Below are positions 52,100-59,493 of a DNA stretch of 64,000 nt, in pieces. How positions within the stretch are numbered: position 1 is the first letter of the stretch; each line of letters begins with the position of its first letter. Below the pieces are notes generated by a model that was not told the DNA's origin, did no database searches, and was given only the letters and a program-made list of their open reading frames with translations. The DNA comes from an uncultured Microscilla sp. (lineage in GTDB: Bacteria > Bacteroidota > Bacteroidia > Cytophagales > Microscillaceae). The stretch lies in contig NZ_CANLRP010000001.1 of assembly GCF_947493425.1 (NCBI RefSeq), positions 62,001-126,000 of the forward strand, given 5' to 3'. The translations under genes were made by a program, and so were the position numbers.

Positions 52100-53098
52100 A
52101 TGAATAACACGATTCAGTCAAAAGAAGAGGTAATGCGTTCTTTTGAAAATTTACTGGCAGAGCGTAAAGCATTGATGGCAAAAATTGTCACAAAGGAAGA
52201 AGCAGCCAAAAAAGAGGAAAACAAAGAGTTGGTAGCTGTAGCATCCAATTATACCCCAAATGCCATTGTTACCGGGCTGGCCGAACTCCAGTTGTCATTG
52301 GGTACTTCGGTTGAGAGTTTGGCATTACAACTCCAGCATGAGCTGACCAAACTAGAAGAACTGAAAGCTGCCATCAAGGTTGAGAAAGAAACCCTTAAAA
52401 ATGTAAAAGATACCAAGGTAGCCGCTGATGCTTTGCACATTTTAAAGCAAGAGCAAGAGGCACAAAGTAAAGCTTTTGAGGAAAACTCTGCTTTGCAATA
52501 CAAAAAACTGGAAGAGGACATTACAGAGCAAAACTACCTTTGGGAAAAAGAGCAAAGAACGTTTGAGTTGTCGGTAAAGGAGTATGCCGAAAGCTTGGAA
52601 AAAGCGCGACAAAAGGAATTGGCAGATTATGAATATGAACTGGAGCGAACCTATAAAATTGAAGCAGATGAGTTTGCCGATACCAAAAAATACCTTGAGA
52701 GAGACTTGACTGCACGACAAAAAGAAAAAGATAAAGACTGGGCAAGTCGCCGCAAGGTATTGAAAGAAAACGAAGGTAAACTTCAGAAGTATAAACAAAG
52801 GGTGGATAATTTTGAAACCGAATTGAAAGAAGAAGTAAATAAAGCGCGTGAAACTGCCATTAAAGAAGCTTCTCGCAAAGCAAAAGTTGCTGCAGCATTG
52901 AAAGCAAAAGAAGCCGAAGGAAGCAAAAAAGTATATGAAATGCAGGTTCAATCTTTGGAAAATACGATTGAGAAAAATAAGGAACAAATTGAAAAACTTG
53001 CGGCTGAATTGAAAGAAGCCTTAACTCAGGTACAAAGTTTATCTTTGACTGCATTGGAAAATACCGTGAAAAATGGCAAAAATAAATCAAATGCTTAA
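52100..53098 (+). CDS. Coiled-coil protein A (paralogue of B)
   Basis: This 332-residue protein is almost wholly alpha-helical and charged, with no signal peptide or TM segment, so it is cytoplasmic. After a flexible first 60 residues a predicted coiled coil runs from about 70 to 320, rich in Glu/Lys/Ala heptads (VADALHILKQEQEAQSKAFE, DYEYELERTYKIEADEFADT). The closing segment MQVQSLENTIEKNKEQIEKL, then LKEALTQVQSLSLTALE, resembles the end of the next gene's product (LTIESLDNTIQSQNSRITSL, LENALQQAQDLAVKAIE). Proteins of this type form filaments in several bacteria (coiled-coil-rich proteins), which is only a hint here. It is the first gene of a plus-strand trio. Confidence 0.8.
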   Translation: MNNTIQSKEEVMRSFENLLAERKALMAKIVTKEEAAKKEENKELVAVASNYTPNAIVTGLAELQLSLGTSVESLALQLQHELTKLEELKAAIKVEKETLKNVKDTKVAADALHILKQEQEAQSKAFEENSALQYKKLEEDITEQNYLWEKEQRTFELSVKEYAESLEKARQKELADYEYELERTYKIEADEFADTKKYLERDLTARQKEKDKDWASRRKVLKENEGKLQKYKQRVDNFETELKEEVNKARETAIKEASRKAKVAAALKAKEAEGSKKVYEMQVQSLENTIEKNKEQIEKLAAELKEALTQVQSLSLTALENTVKNGKNKSNA

Positions 53099-53161
53099 TA
53101 GTCAGTGATTTGTAAAATTAAATTTGACCAATTAATAAACTTTCTAAAAAATAAATAACAC

Positions 53162-54265
53162 ATGGCAACTATTAATTCTAAGAGCACTAAAGCACAAATA
53201 TTACAAGCTTACAAAGACCTGCAAAAAGAAAAACAAGAGGTAGAAAAAAAATTGCGCAGTTCTGAACAGGAAGTAACCAAACTTAAAAAACAACCCCCTA
53301 CAGCTACCCCATCAGCTAAGCCCATGGTGAAGGAAAAAACGGTGGTAAAGGTGGTGGGTGACTCTGTCAAAGTGGAAAGTATTGAAGGTATTATTCTAAA
53401 CCTTGAAAACATCGAAAAAGGTTTAGGAAAAGCAATGAGTGAAGTATCTAATAAATTGACGGTAGAGGCGGAGATGTTGGCTGAGTTAACCGAAGATATC
53501 AATGAGGAAAAAGAAGATTTAGCGAAGTTGTACGACTTAAAAGTTGAAAACGGTATTTTGGATGAATTGGTGAATGATTATGAAGCATCGAAAGAAACTT
53601 TTGAGGATGAATCGGACAAGAGACGCAAAGAGTTTGAAGAAGATATTGCCGAAAAACGCAAATCTTGGGACAAAGAACAAGACTTGCACTACCAGAAAAC
53701 AGCTGAAAGAGATGAGGAAAACCAAAAACGACAAGAAAGAGAGCGCGAAGAGCACGAATATAGCCTTGAGCTTGAGCGAAGCTTGAAAGATGACGAGTAT
53801 GAGCAAAGAAAAAATGCCTTGCAGCTTGAACTCGACGAATTACGCGAAGCAAAAGAAACTGCCTGGGCTGCTGATGAAAAAATGCTTTCTGAACTCGAAA
53901 AAGAATTTAATGATTATAAAACTAAGTTTGAGGAAATTCCTGAAAAACTGGACAAGGCGATCAAAAGGGCAGAAGCTGAGGGCAAGGCAGTGATTGAACG
54001 CGACGCCAAAGAAAAAGCAGAACTACTAGAGAAAGAGGTGGAAAGCGAGAAACGAATATTTGAGCTTACCATTGAATCTTTAGATAATACTATTCAAAGT
54101 CAAAACTCACGCATCACAAGTCTATCCAAACAACTTGAAAATGCTTTACAACAAGCACAGGATTTGGCGGTTAAAGCAATTGAAGGCTCGTCAAACAGCG
54201 AATCTTTCAATGCCATTCGGGAAATTGCTCTCGAACAAGCCAAAACCCAGACTAAATCTAAGTAG
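53162..54265 (+). CDS. Coiled-coil protein B (paralogue of A)
   Basis: This 367-residue protein is cytoplasmic and highly charged. Its N-terminal 80 residues hold a short coiled coil and a Pro/Thr/Lys linker (PPTATPSAKPMVKEKTVVK). A helical pair follows (VESIEGIILNLENIEKGLGK, AMSEVSNKLTVEAEMLAELT), equivalent to VTGLAELQLSLGTSVESL in protein A, and then a long coiled coil (about 140-330). The ending SLSKQLENALQQAQDLAVKA and IEGSSNSESFNAIREIALEQ matches my recollection of cyanobacterial coiled-coil proteins with the same tail, a link that needs a search. The gap to protein A is 63 bases and a terminator follows B, so A and B form an operon. Confidence 0.8.
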   Translation: MATINSKSTKAQILQAYKDLQKEKQEVEKKLRSSEQEVTKLKKQPPTATPSAKPMVKEKTVVKVVGDSVKVESIEGIILNLENIEKGLGKAMSEVSNKLTVEAEMLAELTEDINEEKEDLAKLYDLKVENGILDELVNDYEASKETFEDESDKRRKEFEEDIAEKRKSWDKEQDLHYQKTAERDEENQKRQEREREEHEYSLELERSLKDDEYEQRKNALQLELDELREAKETAWAADEKMLSELEKEFNDYKTKFEEIPEKLDKAIKRAEAEGKAVIERDAKEKAELLEKEVESEKRIFELTIESLDNTIQSQNSRITSLSKQLENALQQAQDLAVKAIEGSSNSESFNAIREIALEQAKTQTKSK

Positions 54266-54291
54266 TGTTATTTTTATTTAGTAAGTTCACG

Positions 54292-54328
54292 AAAAACTGT
54301 GCTGTCTCGATACGGCACAGTTTTTTTG
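54292..54328 (+). terminator. Rho-independent terminator after coiled-coil pair
   Basis: AAAAACTGTGCTG pairs with CGGCACAGTTTTT (one G-T) and a T-run follows. It ends the A-B transcript before the third coiled-coil gene. Confidence 0.75.
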
Positions 54329-54490
54329 TGTGCTCAAAACAATGTTCAACCTCTTTTGTGGATGCTTTGCGGTGAATTGAGTATTTAGATTATTTGTTTT
54401 TTGTAATATTATTGGCTAATAATAGGCAAAATATCAAACGATACTTTTAGTATCTTTCGGTGCTATACAAAAAAACAGATAAATGTTGTT

Positions 54491-55402
54491 ATGAATCGTG
54501 AAAAAAATAAAGTAGTAAAACCGGTTAAAATATCAGAAAGGCTTGTATACTTTGTGATTATTATAGGCTTGGTTGGTTTTGCTGTGTACCAAACTACCAA
54601 ATCGTCGACACTGAAGCAAGACAATGAGATTGCCTTGCAAAAAAACGAGGTTTTGAACCGTTATACCCTTTCGCTCGATCAAATTATTAAAGAAAAAGAA
54701 GGCAGGCTAGGGCAACTTCGCCAAGCCGATACCCAACAAAAGTTGCGAATTCAGGAGCAAATAGAGCAACTAAAGCAAAAGAAAAGAGAAGTACAACAAC
54801 TGAAAAAAGCCCGTCAGGTAGATTTTCAAAAACTCATTAAAATCTCTGCCGAACTGGAGCAAATGCGTCAAAAAGATGAAGCACTGCTTGCTCGTTTGGC
54901 ATCTCTTAAAGAGAATACAAAGCAAAAAAAACCGCTAGTAAATCGTCCAAATCTTCCAAATCGTCAAGAGCATAAGGACTTACAAGCTGAGTACGGAAAG
55001 TTAGAAGCAGCACTTGAGCAAGCACTGAAAGAAAACACTGAGCTTAGTGGGCAACTATTCGCCACTCATTTTGTAGTTACCCCCGGCGAAATCAAAAAAG
55101 GTCACTTTAGCCCTTCTACCCGTGCCCGTCGTACTACACACCTTAAAGTAGGGTTTACGCTTACTCGGTCGCTTAAGTCAGGCGAATCTATTGTACTCGA
55201 TCTGTATAACAATGGAGAAGTTTTGCCAGTGATGCAGGTATACAGTAATGAACTGAAAGTATTGTCAGGCAACCGGGTAACCATGAATGTGGTACGAGTA
55301 GGAGGTAAACCTTTCAGGAAGGGCAACAATGTATTGAATATTTACCGAATGCATGAGGGAGTAAAAAGCAAGATAGGGAGTCATGTGGTGTACTTACGGT
55401 AG
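54491..55402 (+). CDS. Membrane-anchored coiled-coil protein with beta C-terminal domain
   Basis: This 303-residue protein has a basic cytoplasmic lead (MNREKNKVVKPVKISER), one TM helix (about 17-35, LVYFVIIIGLVGFAVYQTT), and a coiled coil from about 38 to 200 (QIEQLKQKKREVQQLKKARQ). The last 95 residues form a beta-rich domain (FVVTPGEIKKGHFSPSTRAR, GFTLTRSLKSGESIVLDLYN, VTMNVVRVGGKPFRKGNNVL, IYRMHEGVKSKIGSHVVYL). The coiled coil and beta domain should lie in the periplasm. The gene has its own leader after the A-B terminator, but same strand and same coiled-coil theme. It could link a cytoplasmic scaffold to the periplasm; this is inference. Confidence 0.75.
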   Translation: MNREKNKVVKPVKISERLVYFVIIIGLVGFAVYQTTKSSTLKQDNEIALQKNEVLNRYTLSLDQIIKEKEGRLGQLRQADTQQKLRIQEQIEQLKQKKREVQQLKKARQVDFQKLIKISAELEQMRQKDEALLARLASLKENTKQKKPLVNRPNLPNRQEHKDLQAEYGKLEAALEQALKENTELSGQLFATHFVVTPGEIKKGHFSPSTRARRTTHLKVGFTLTRSLKSGESIVLDLYNNGEVLPVMQVYSNELKVLSGNRVTMNVVRVGGKPFRKGNNVLNIYRMHEGVKSKIGSHVVYLR

Positions 55403-55530
55403 TATTGTTTATGTTTCTTTGTGTTTCAAAATAGCTGTACCATTGGGTACTCAAGAACGAAGGGTTTGATGAGGTGGTCTCGCCATTTAAACATTGCCAA
55501 GTTGTATGAAGGAAAAACGTTTTTAAAAAC

Positions 55531-55567
55531 CTCTACCTTCCAGATTTCTGAAACCTGAAAGGTAGAG
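55531..55567. repeat. Hairpin of the AAACCTGAAAGGT type
   Basis: CTCTACCTT (55531-55539) pairs with AAGGTAGAG (55559-55567), with TTTC/GAAA inside. The sequence AAACCTGAAAGGTAGAG recurs in intergenic hairpins of other Bacteroidota, from memory. No T-run follows on the plus strand, though it may help end both convergent transcripts. Confidence 0.5.
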
Positions 55568-55585
55568 CTTAGAGGTGTCCATTTA

Positions 55586-56302
55586 TTAAGTATTTTTCTC
55601 TAATTGATTCACCAATGCTCGCATATCTTTAGGATAAGGTGCTTCTACTATTTGGGTTTCGCCATTGAGCAACTTAAAGTGCAAAGCGTGGGCATGCAAT
55701 GCGACCCTTGAGATCAAAGGTCGTTCTTCCTCATATTTTTTAAGGTTAAAGTGTCTTTTAATTTGAGAAAGAAAAATCGGCTTGCCTCCGTATTGCTCAT
55801 CTTGTACTATAGGTGACCCCAACACCGCCAGGTGAATCCTGATTTGGTGCATACGCCCTGTTACTGGGCGTGCTTCTATCAAAGTGTGAGCTTTGTATAT
55901 TTTCAGGGTTTTAAAATAAGTTTGTGCAGGCTTGCCTTTGAGGTCTATCTTGACTGTACCAGTGCGGTTGGGCAAAATAGCCCTGTCTACCAAAGTATCT
56001 TTATACTCTTGAATCCCACCAATTACAGCATGGTACACCTTGTTTACTTGCCTTTTTTCAAATTGAATGGCAAGGTGTCGGTAAGCCTCTGGGTTTTTGG
56101 CAATGGCTAATATACCTGATGTTTCTTTATCAAGGCGGTGGCAAACCTGTGCCGACTCCAGATAGTCTTTTGCCATCCCTATGATATTATCTTTCCCTTC
56201 AGGGGCACGATCGTCCAAGGTAGACATGTGTGGTGGTTTATTTATTATGAGGTAATCTTCATCTTCAAACACAATTAAATCTTTGAACTGGAGTTTTTTC
56301 AT
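55586..56302 (-). CDS. RluA family RNA pseudouridine synthase
   Basis: This 238-residue enzyme isomerises uridine to pseudouridine in rRNA or tRNA. The catalytic Asp58 is in CHRLDKETSGILAIAKN. Other motifs are IIGGIQ-type VYHAVIGGIQ, the second loop ARPVTGRMHQIRIHLAVLGS, and DEQYGGKP. The first 25 residues (FKDLIVFEDEDYLIINKPPH) give the usual RluA opening. There is no N-terminal S4 domain, so it is like RluA/TruC-type short members. The target base is unknown. It is convergent with the membrane coiled-coil gene, and its neighbour upstream is a gap with a mobile-element remnant. Confidence 0.9.
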   Translation of the reverse strand: MKKLQFKDLIVFEDEDYLIINKPPHMSTLDDRAPEGKDNIIGMAKDYLESAQVCHRLDKETSGILAIAKNPEAYRHLAIQFEKRQVNKVYHAVIGGIQEYKDTLVDRAILPNRTGTVKIDLKGKPAQTYFKTLKIYKAHTLIEARPVTGRMHQIRIHLAVLGSPIVQDEQYGGKPIFLSQIKRHFNLKKYEEERPLISRVALHAHALHFKLLNGETQIVEAPYPKDMRALVNQLEKNT

Positions 56303-56902
56303 CTATTTCTATCAATAAAGTTATTTAAGGGGGAGTTGCAATAAATTTTTTGCGAGGTAAACATCAATACAACCCAAAAAATCAATTTACAATAATGCTA
56401 AAATTAACGAAAAAAGTGATAGAAGCCGAACTAAGGAATGCTTCCAAAATAAATTTACACTCTTAACCTCATCTTTTGTTGCTATACTTTGTTAAAAAAT
56501 AGCCGAATAGCGCTGCTATTAGCCGACCATCCCTCAAGCTCGCTCAATATCCACTGGATATTGCCGTACCGCGTCTAGCTTCAAAATATTTTGTAAACTA
56601 TAGAAATTTATTTTTACACCATTCCTAATGCGTTATCAAGACTAAACTTTAGGGGCGATACCATAGATTTAGCGCTTGATTCCCATCCAAAGAATATCAT
56701 CGTGTTGTTTGGTTTGACTCCTGTGTGTTTCTAAAGCCACCTCCAATGTTCCTTGTTGTTTTATTAAACTTAGGTGTGCATGTTCTTCTAGTATATCTTT
56801 TGCCCTGGGTTGTGTCCTCATAGCCCGATCGATAGAATTACGCAAGCTCCACTGACAGTGTATTGAGATTTCTCATTTTTTATAAGTAAGTCCTACTTGT
56901 TT
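56303..56902. other. Intergenic region with MITE-like repeat and ORF remnant
   Basis: These 600 bases hold an inverted-repeat element (56431-56630, separate entry). On the minus strand, 56669-56866 is open and reads like protein (RAKDILEEHAHLSLIKQQGT, then LEVALETHRSQTKQHDDILW, MGIKR) but starts without a good ATG and RBS. It may be a decayed gene. No promoter was recognised. Confidence 0.4.
56431..56630. repeat. MITE-like element with imperfect terminal inverted repeats
   Basis: The left end CTAAGGAATG...AAAATAAATTT (56431-56455) is matched in inverted order by AAATTTATTTT...CATTCCTAAT (56604-56629). Inside, palindromes such as TATCCACTGGATA and the pair GCCGAATAGCGCTGCTATTAGC suggest strong folding. 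The unit has no ORF and no clear target duplication. The internal GAAGCTAGACGCGGTACGGCA (minus strand; TTGAAGCTAGACGCGGT part) loosely resembles GAAGTTAGACAAGGCA at 1027-1042, so relatives may be dispersed. Confidence 0.5.
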
Positions 56903-57997
56903 TTAATCTTCTATAGAGGTAGGTTCTAATGCTCTAGGGGGTATTACCTTAGTAATTTCTTCGTTGTCAACCGGAGTAGTCTGTAGTTGAAAAGTAAATG
57001 CAGTACCTTTTTTTACCTTACTGTTTACCTTTATCTCAGTATCATGAGCGCTTAAAATATGTTTGACAATGGCCAGCCCCAACCCTGAGCCTCCTTTGTC
57101 TTTAGAGCGGCTTTTCTCCACCCGGTAAAAACGCTCAAAGATGCGGTCAAGGTGTTCTACCGAGATACCCGGACCATCATCTTTTACCATTATATCTAAT
57201 AAGTTTTTTTCACTGTTTGAAAAGCCTACCTCTACATTGCCGTTTTTAGAGCCATATTTGATTGCATTTTCCAGCAAGTTAATCATTACCTGGCGTATAC
57301 GCTTGGCATCGGCATATACCATTACTTCTTGGTAGGGTTGGTCAAAACGTAAAGTGATTTTTCGTTGGGCGGCTTGCTCTTCCAGTTGCTCAAATACATC
57401 GCGGGTAAGCTGACTTATGTCAAAAATGTCGTAGTCCATTGTAATAAAACCTGCCTCCATTTTCGAGAGCGTCAACAAGTCCTGAATCATCGTATTCAAA
57501 CCGTCCAGACTCTTTACTGCTTTAAGCAAAAACTTGTCACGCACATTTTCGTCGTCTATGGCACCATCAAGCAAAGTATGCAAAAAGCCTTGGGCAGCAA
57601 AGATAGGGGTTTTTAGTTCGTGCGATACATCAGCAAGAAACTCCCGGCGAAAAACTTCCATTTGCTTAAGGTGATCAATTTCTTTCTGTTTATTGGCACC
57701 ATAAGTGTAAATCTCCTGGTTGAGTTTTTTTACAAAGCTCAGTAAGGGTTTACTTCGTTTTTTAGCTATTTTAAAATCCTTTTTTCTAAGCTTTTCTATC
57801 ATTCGGTATGCCTCGTTGATTTCTCTGAATACCAAAAACTCAAGGGCAAAATAAAACAGTAAATAAGAGGAGAAAAAAGCCATTGTAAAGCATACCAACA
57901 GTGCTACTGTAGATACCCCCGACAATAATGAGGTAAAAGCAGTAGTAACTATGGCTATAGATACAGACAGCAGTAAAGAAACAATACGCGAAGACAT
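56903..57997 (-). CDS. PhoR-like sensor histidine kinase
   Basis: This 364-residue kinase has two TM helices in the first 60 residues (LLLSVSIAIVTTAFTSLL and VALLVCFTMAFFSSYLLFYF) with hardly any periplasmic part, a short linker, then HisKA with His126 (FLADVSHELKTPIFAAQGF), and a HATPase with the N box NLLENAIKYGSKNG, G1 VKDDGPGISVEHLDRIFERF and G2 KGGSGLGLAIVKHIL. The absence of a sensor domain suggests it reads membrane state or a partner protein. It is 56 bases behind the response-regulator gene on the same strand, forming a two-component operon. Confidence 0.93.
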   Translation of the reverse strand: MSSRIVSLLLSVSIAIVTTAFTSLLSGVSTVALLVCFTMAFFSSYLLFYFALEFLVFREINEAYRMIEKLRKKDFKIAKKRSKPLLSFVKKLNQEIYTYGANKQKEIDHLKQMEVFRREFLADVSHELKTPIFAAQGFLHTLLDGAIDDENVRDKFLLKAVKSLDGLNTMIQDLLTLSKMEAGFITMDYDIFDISQLTRDVFEQLEEQAAQRKITLRFDQPYQEVMVYADAKRIRQVMINLLENAIKYGSKNGNVEVGFSNSEKNLLDIMVKDDGPGISVEHLDRIFERFYRVEKSRSKDKGGSGLGLAIVKHILSAHDTEIKVNSKVKKGTAFTFQLQTTPVDNEEITKVIPPRALEPTSIED

Positions 57998-58053
57998 AAA
58001 TTTAGATGTTTATAGTATAGCAATGATAGCATTGGAGTAAGGAGGACAAAAGA

Positions 58054-58752
58054 TTAATCCGTCACTAGTTTATAACCCACCCCTTTCACAGTTTTGATAT
58101 AGCCACCACCTATTTTTTCGCGTACCTTTCTAATGTGTACGTCTACTGTTCTTGCCAATACATATACATCAGTTCCCCAAATGTTTTGTAGCAATTCGTC
58201 GCGGCTAAATACCTTGTTAGGGTTTTGTGCTAAAAAGAACAACATTTCAAACTCTTTTTTAGGTAACGTAATGGGCGTTTTATCATTATACACAATGTAA
58301 CTTTCGCGATCTATAGTAAGGTTGCCCACTTGTATTTTATCTTTTTTCTCGTTTTTCTGGTGCTTCTTTTGTTCACGACGAAACAACGCAGCAATGCGAC
58401 TCAACAAAGCCCTTGGGCGAATAGGTTTAGTTATGTAATCATCAGCACCCACATCAAACGCGGCAAGTTCTGAGTATTCTTCTACTCTTGCGGTAAGATA
58501 AATAATATAAGTATCTGCAATCTCAGGAATTTCTCTCAATTGTCTACCAGCCTCTACCCCGTCCATCTTAGGCATCATGATGTCCATCAAAATCAAATGA
58601 GGCAGAAACGTTTTAGCTACCTTAATTGCTTCTTTTCCATTGTTAGCAGTTTTTACTTCGTATCCGGCTTTTTCGAGGTTGTATTGCAACAACTCTACTA
58701 TATCCGGCTCATCATCAACCACCAATACTTTATATACAGGGGTATCTTCCAT
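58054..58752 (-). CDS. OmpR/PhoB family response regulator
   Basis: This 232-residue transcription regulator has a receiver domain with Asp57 (PHLILMDIMMPKMDGVEAGR), preceded by the acidic pair in VLVVDDEPDIVELL and followed by the Lys in DYITKPIRPRALLSRI. The C-terminal winged helix has TIDRESYIVYNDKTPITLPK, KEFEMLFFLAQNPNKVFSRD and the recognition helix VDVHIRKVREKIGGGYIKTV. It is coupled to the downstream PhoR-like kinase. A palindrome, ACAGTTC-N4-GAACTGT, 41 bases upstream could be its own operator. Confidence 0.94.
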   Translation of the reverse strand: MEDTPVYKVLVVDDEPDIVELLQYNLEKAGYEVKTANNGKEAIKVAKTFLPHLILMDIMMPKMDGVEAGRQLREIPEIADTYIIYLTARVEEYSELAAFDVGADDYITKPIRPRALLSRIAALFRREQKKHQKNEKKDKIQVGNLTIDRESYIVYNDKTPITLPKKEFEMLFFLAQNPNKVFSRDELLQNIWGTDVYVLARTVDVHIRKVREKIGGGYIKTVKGVGYKLVTD

Positions 58753-58793
58753 TGTAGTATTCCGATTTAAGTTTAATTATGCACTTTTCGTCA

Positions 58794-58811
58794 ACAGTTC
58801 TGTAGAACTGT
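58794..58811. promoter_or_regulatory. Palindromic operator-like site
   Basis: ACAGTTC (58794-58800) and GAACTGT (58805-58811) form a perfect 7-bp inverted repeat with a 4-base spacer. It is 41 bases before the start of the response-regulator gene, a natural place for autoregulation. PhoB-type proteins usually bind direct repeats, so it could be read by another regulator. Confidence 0.35.
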
Positions 58812-59447
58812 AATGTTTATCAATGTTTTAAATAATAATAGTCCTTTTACCCTATGCTTCAACTTACACCAAGTTTACCTGAGGGCAAAGTGTTGAGTGT
58901 AATAGATATTTTGTAAAACAAGTTTGAAGAGACATTAAAAGGTTGTACCTCAGTAAGGGAAAGGTGTGGGAGTTAAAAAAAATACAGTATATAGCAATGA
59001 GTGCTCTTGTATTTTTCACGACTTAATAGGTTAATTTTTTGTTAATCGTTTAACACAAAGTTACAACAAATATTGAGATTATTATGCTAAATATCCGGTC
59101 TTATCCTTACATAGCGTTGTTTTTACTAAATAAAATCAGTCTTGAAAGACAAGCCATTTCCTGTTTCTTTATAAAACAAAATATAATAGAAAAATAATGC
59201 TTTTTTTGTAACCCAAACCACTGATAGAATACATAATTCATTTACTTAACTATTCCAGTGTGGTTCTGTCTTCTAAAAACAGCGCACAACTTAGGCAGTT
59301 TTTGGTATTGCTTTGCTGCAAAACTTACACTTGTCGCTGAATGATTTTGTAAATGTTTGTTTTGGAAGTTACGTAATGGGAGCGTAACAAAGATAAACAG
59401 GAAAGGTTGGAAGGTATTTATAGGCTGGTGATAAGTAATTATAAATA

Positions 59448-59473
59448 AAAAAAGGCGCCTAAGCGCCTTTTTT
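59448..59473. terminator. Rho-independent terminator after dsbD
   Basis: AAAAAAGGCGC (59448-59458) pairs perfectly with GCGCCTTTTTT (59463-59473), with loop CTAA. It follows dsbD on the minus strand and works in either direction. Confidence 0.85.
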
Positions 59474-59493
59474 ACGGTTAATTCAAATACTTT

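Larger units (their letters stand above)
58753..59493. other. Intergenic region upstream of the two-component operon
   Basis: These 741 bases hold only minor features: the palindrome at 58794-58811, a GTTACG/CGTAAC pair (59369-59388), and AT-rich text. No ORF or RNA was recognised. It should hold the promoter of the two-component operon. Confidence 0.4.

Noticed and set aside
52442-52987. 181-codon minus-strand ORF
   Set aside because: Antisense to coiled-coil gene A, with Phe/Cys-rich low-complexity sequence that mirrors Lys/Glu codons.
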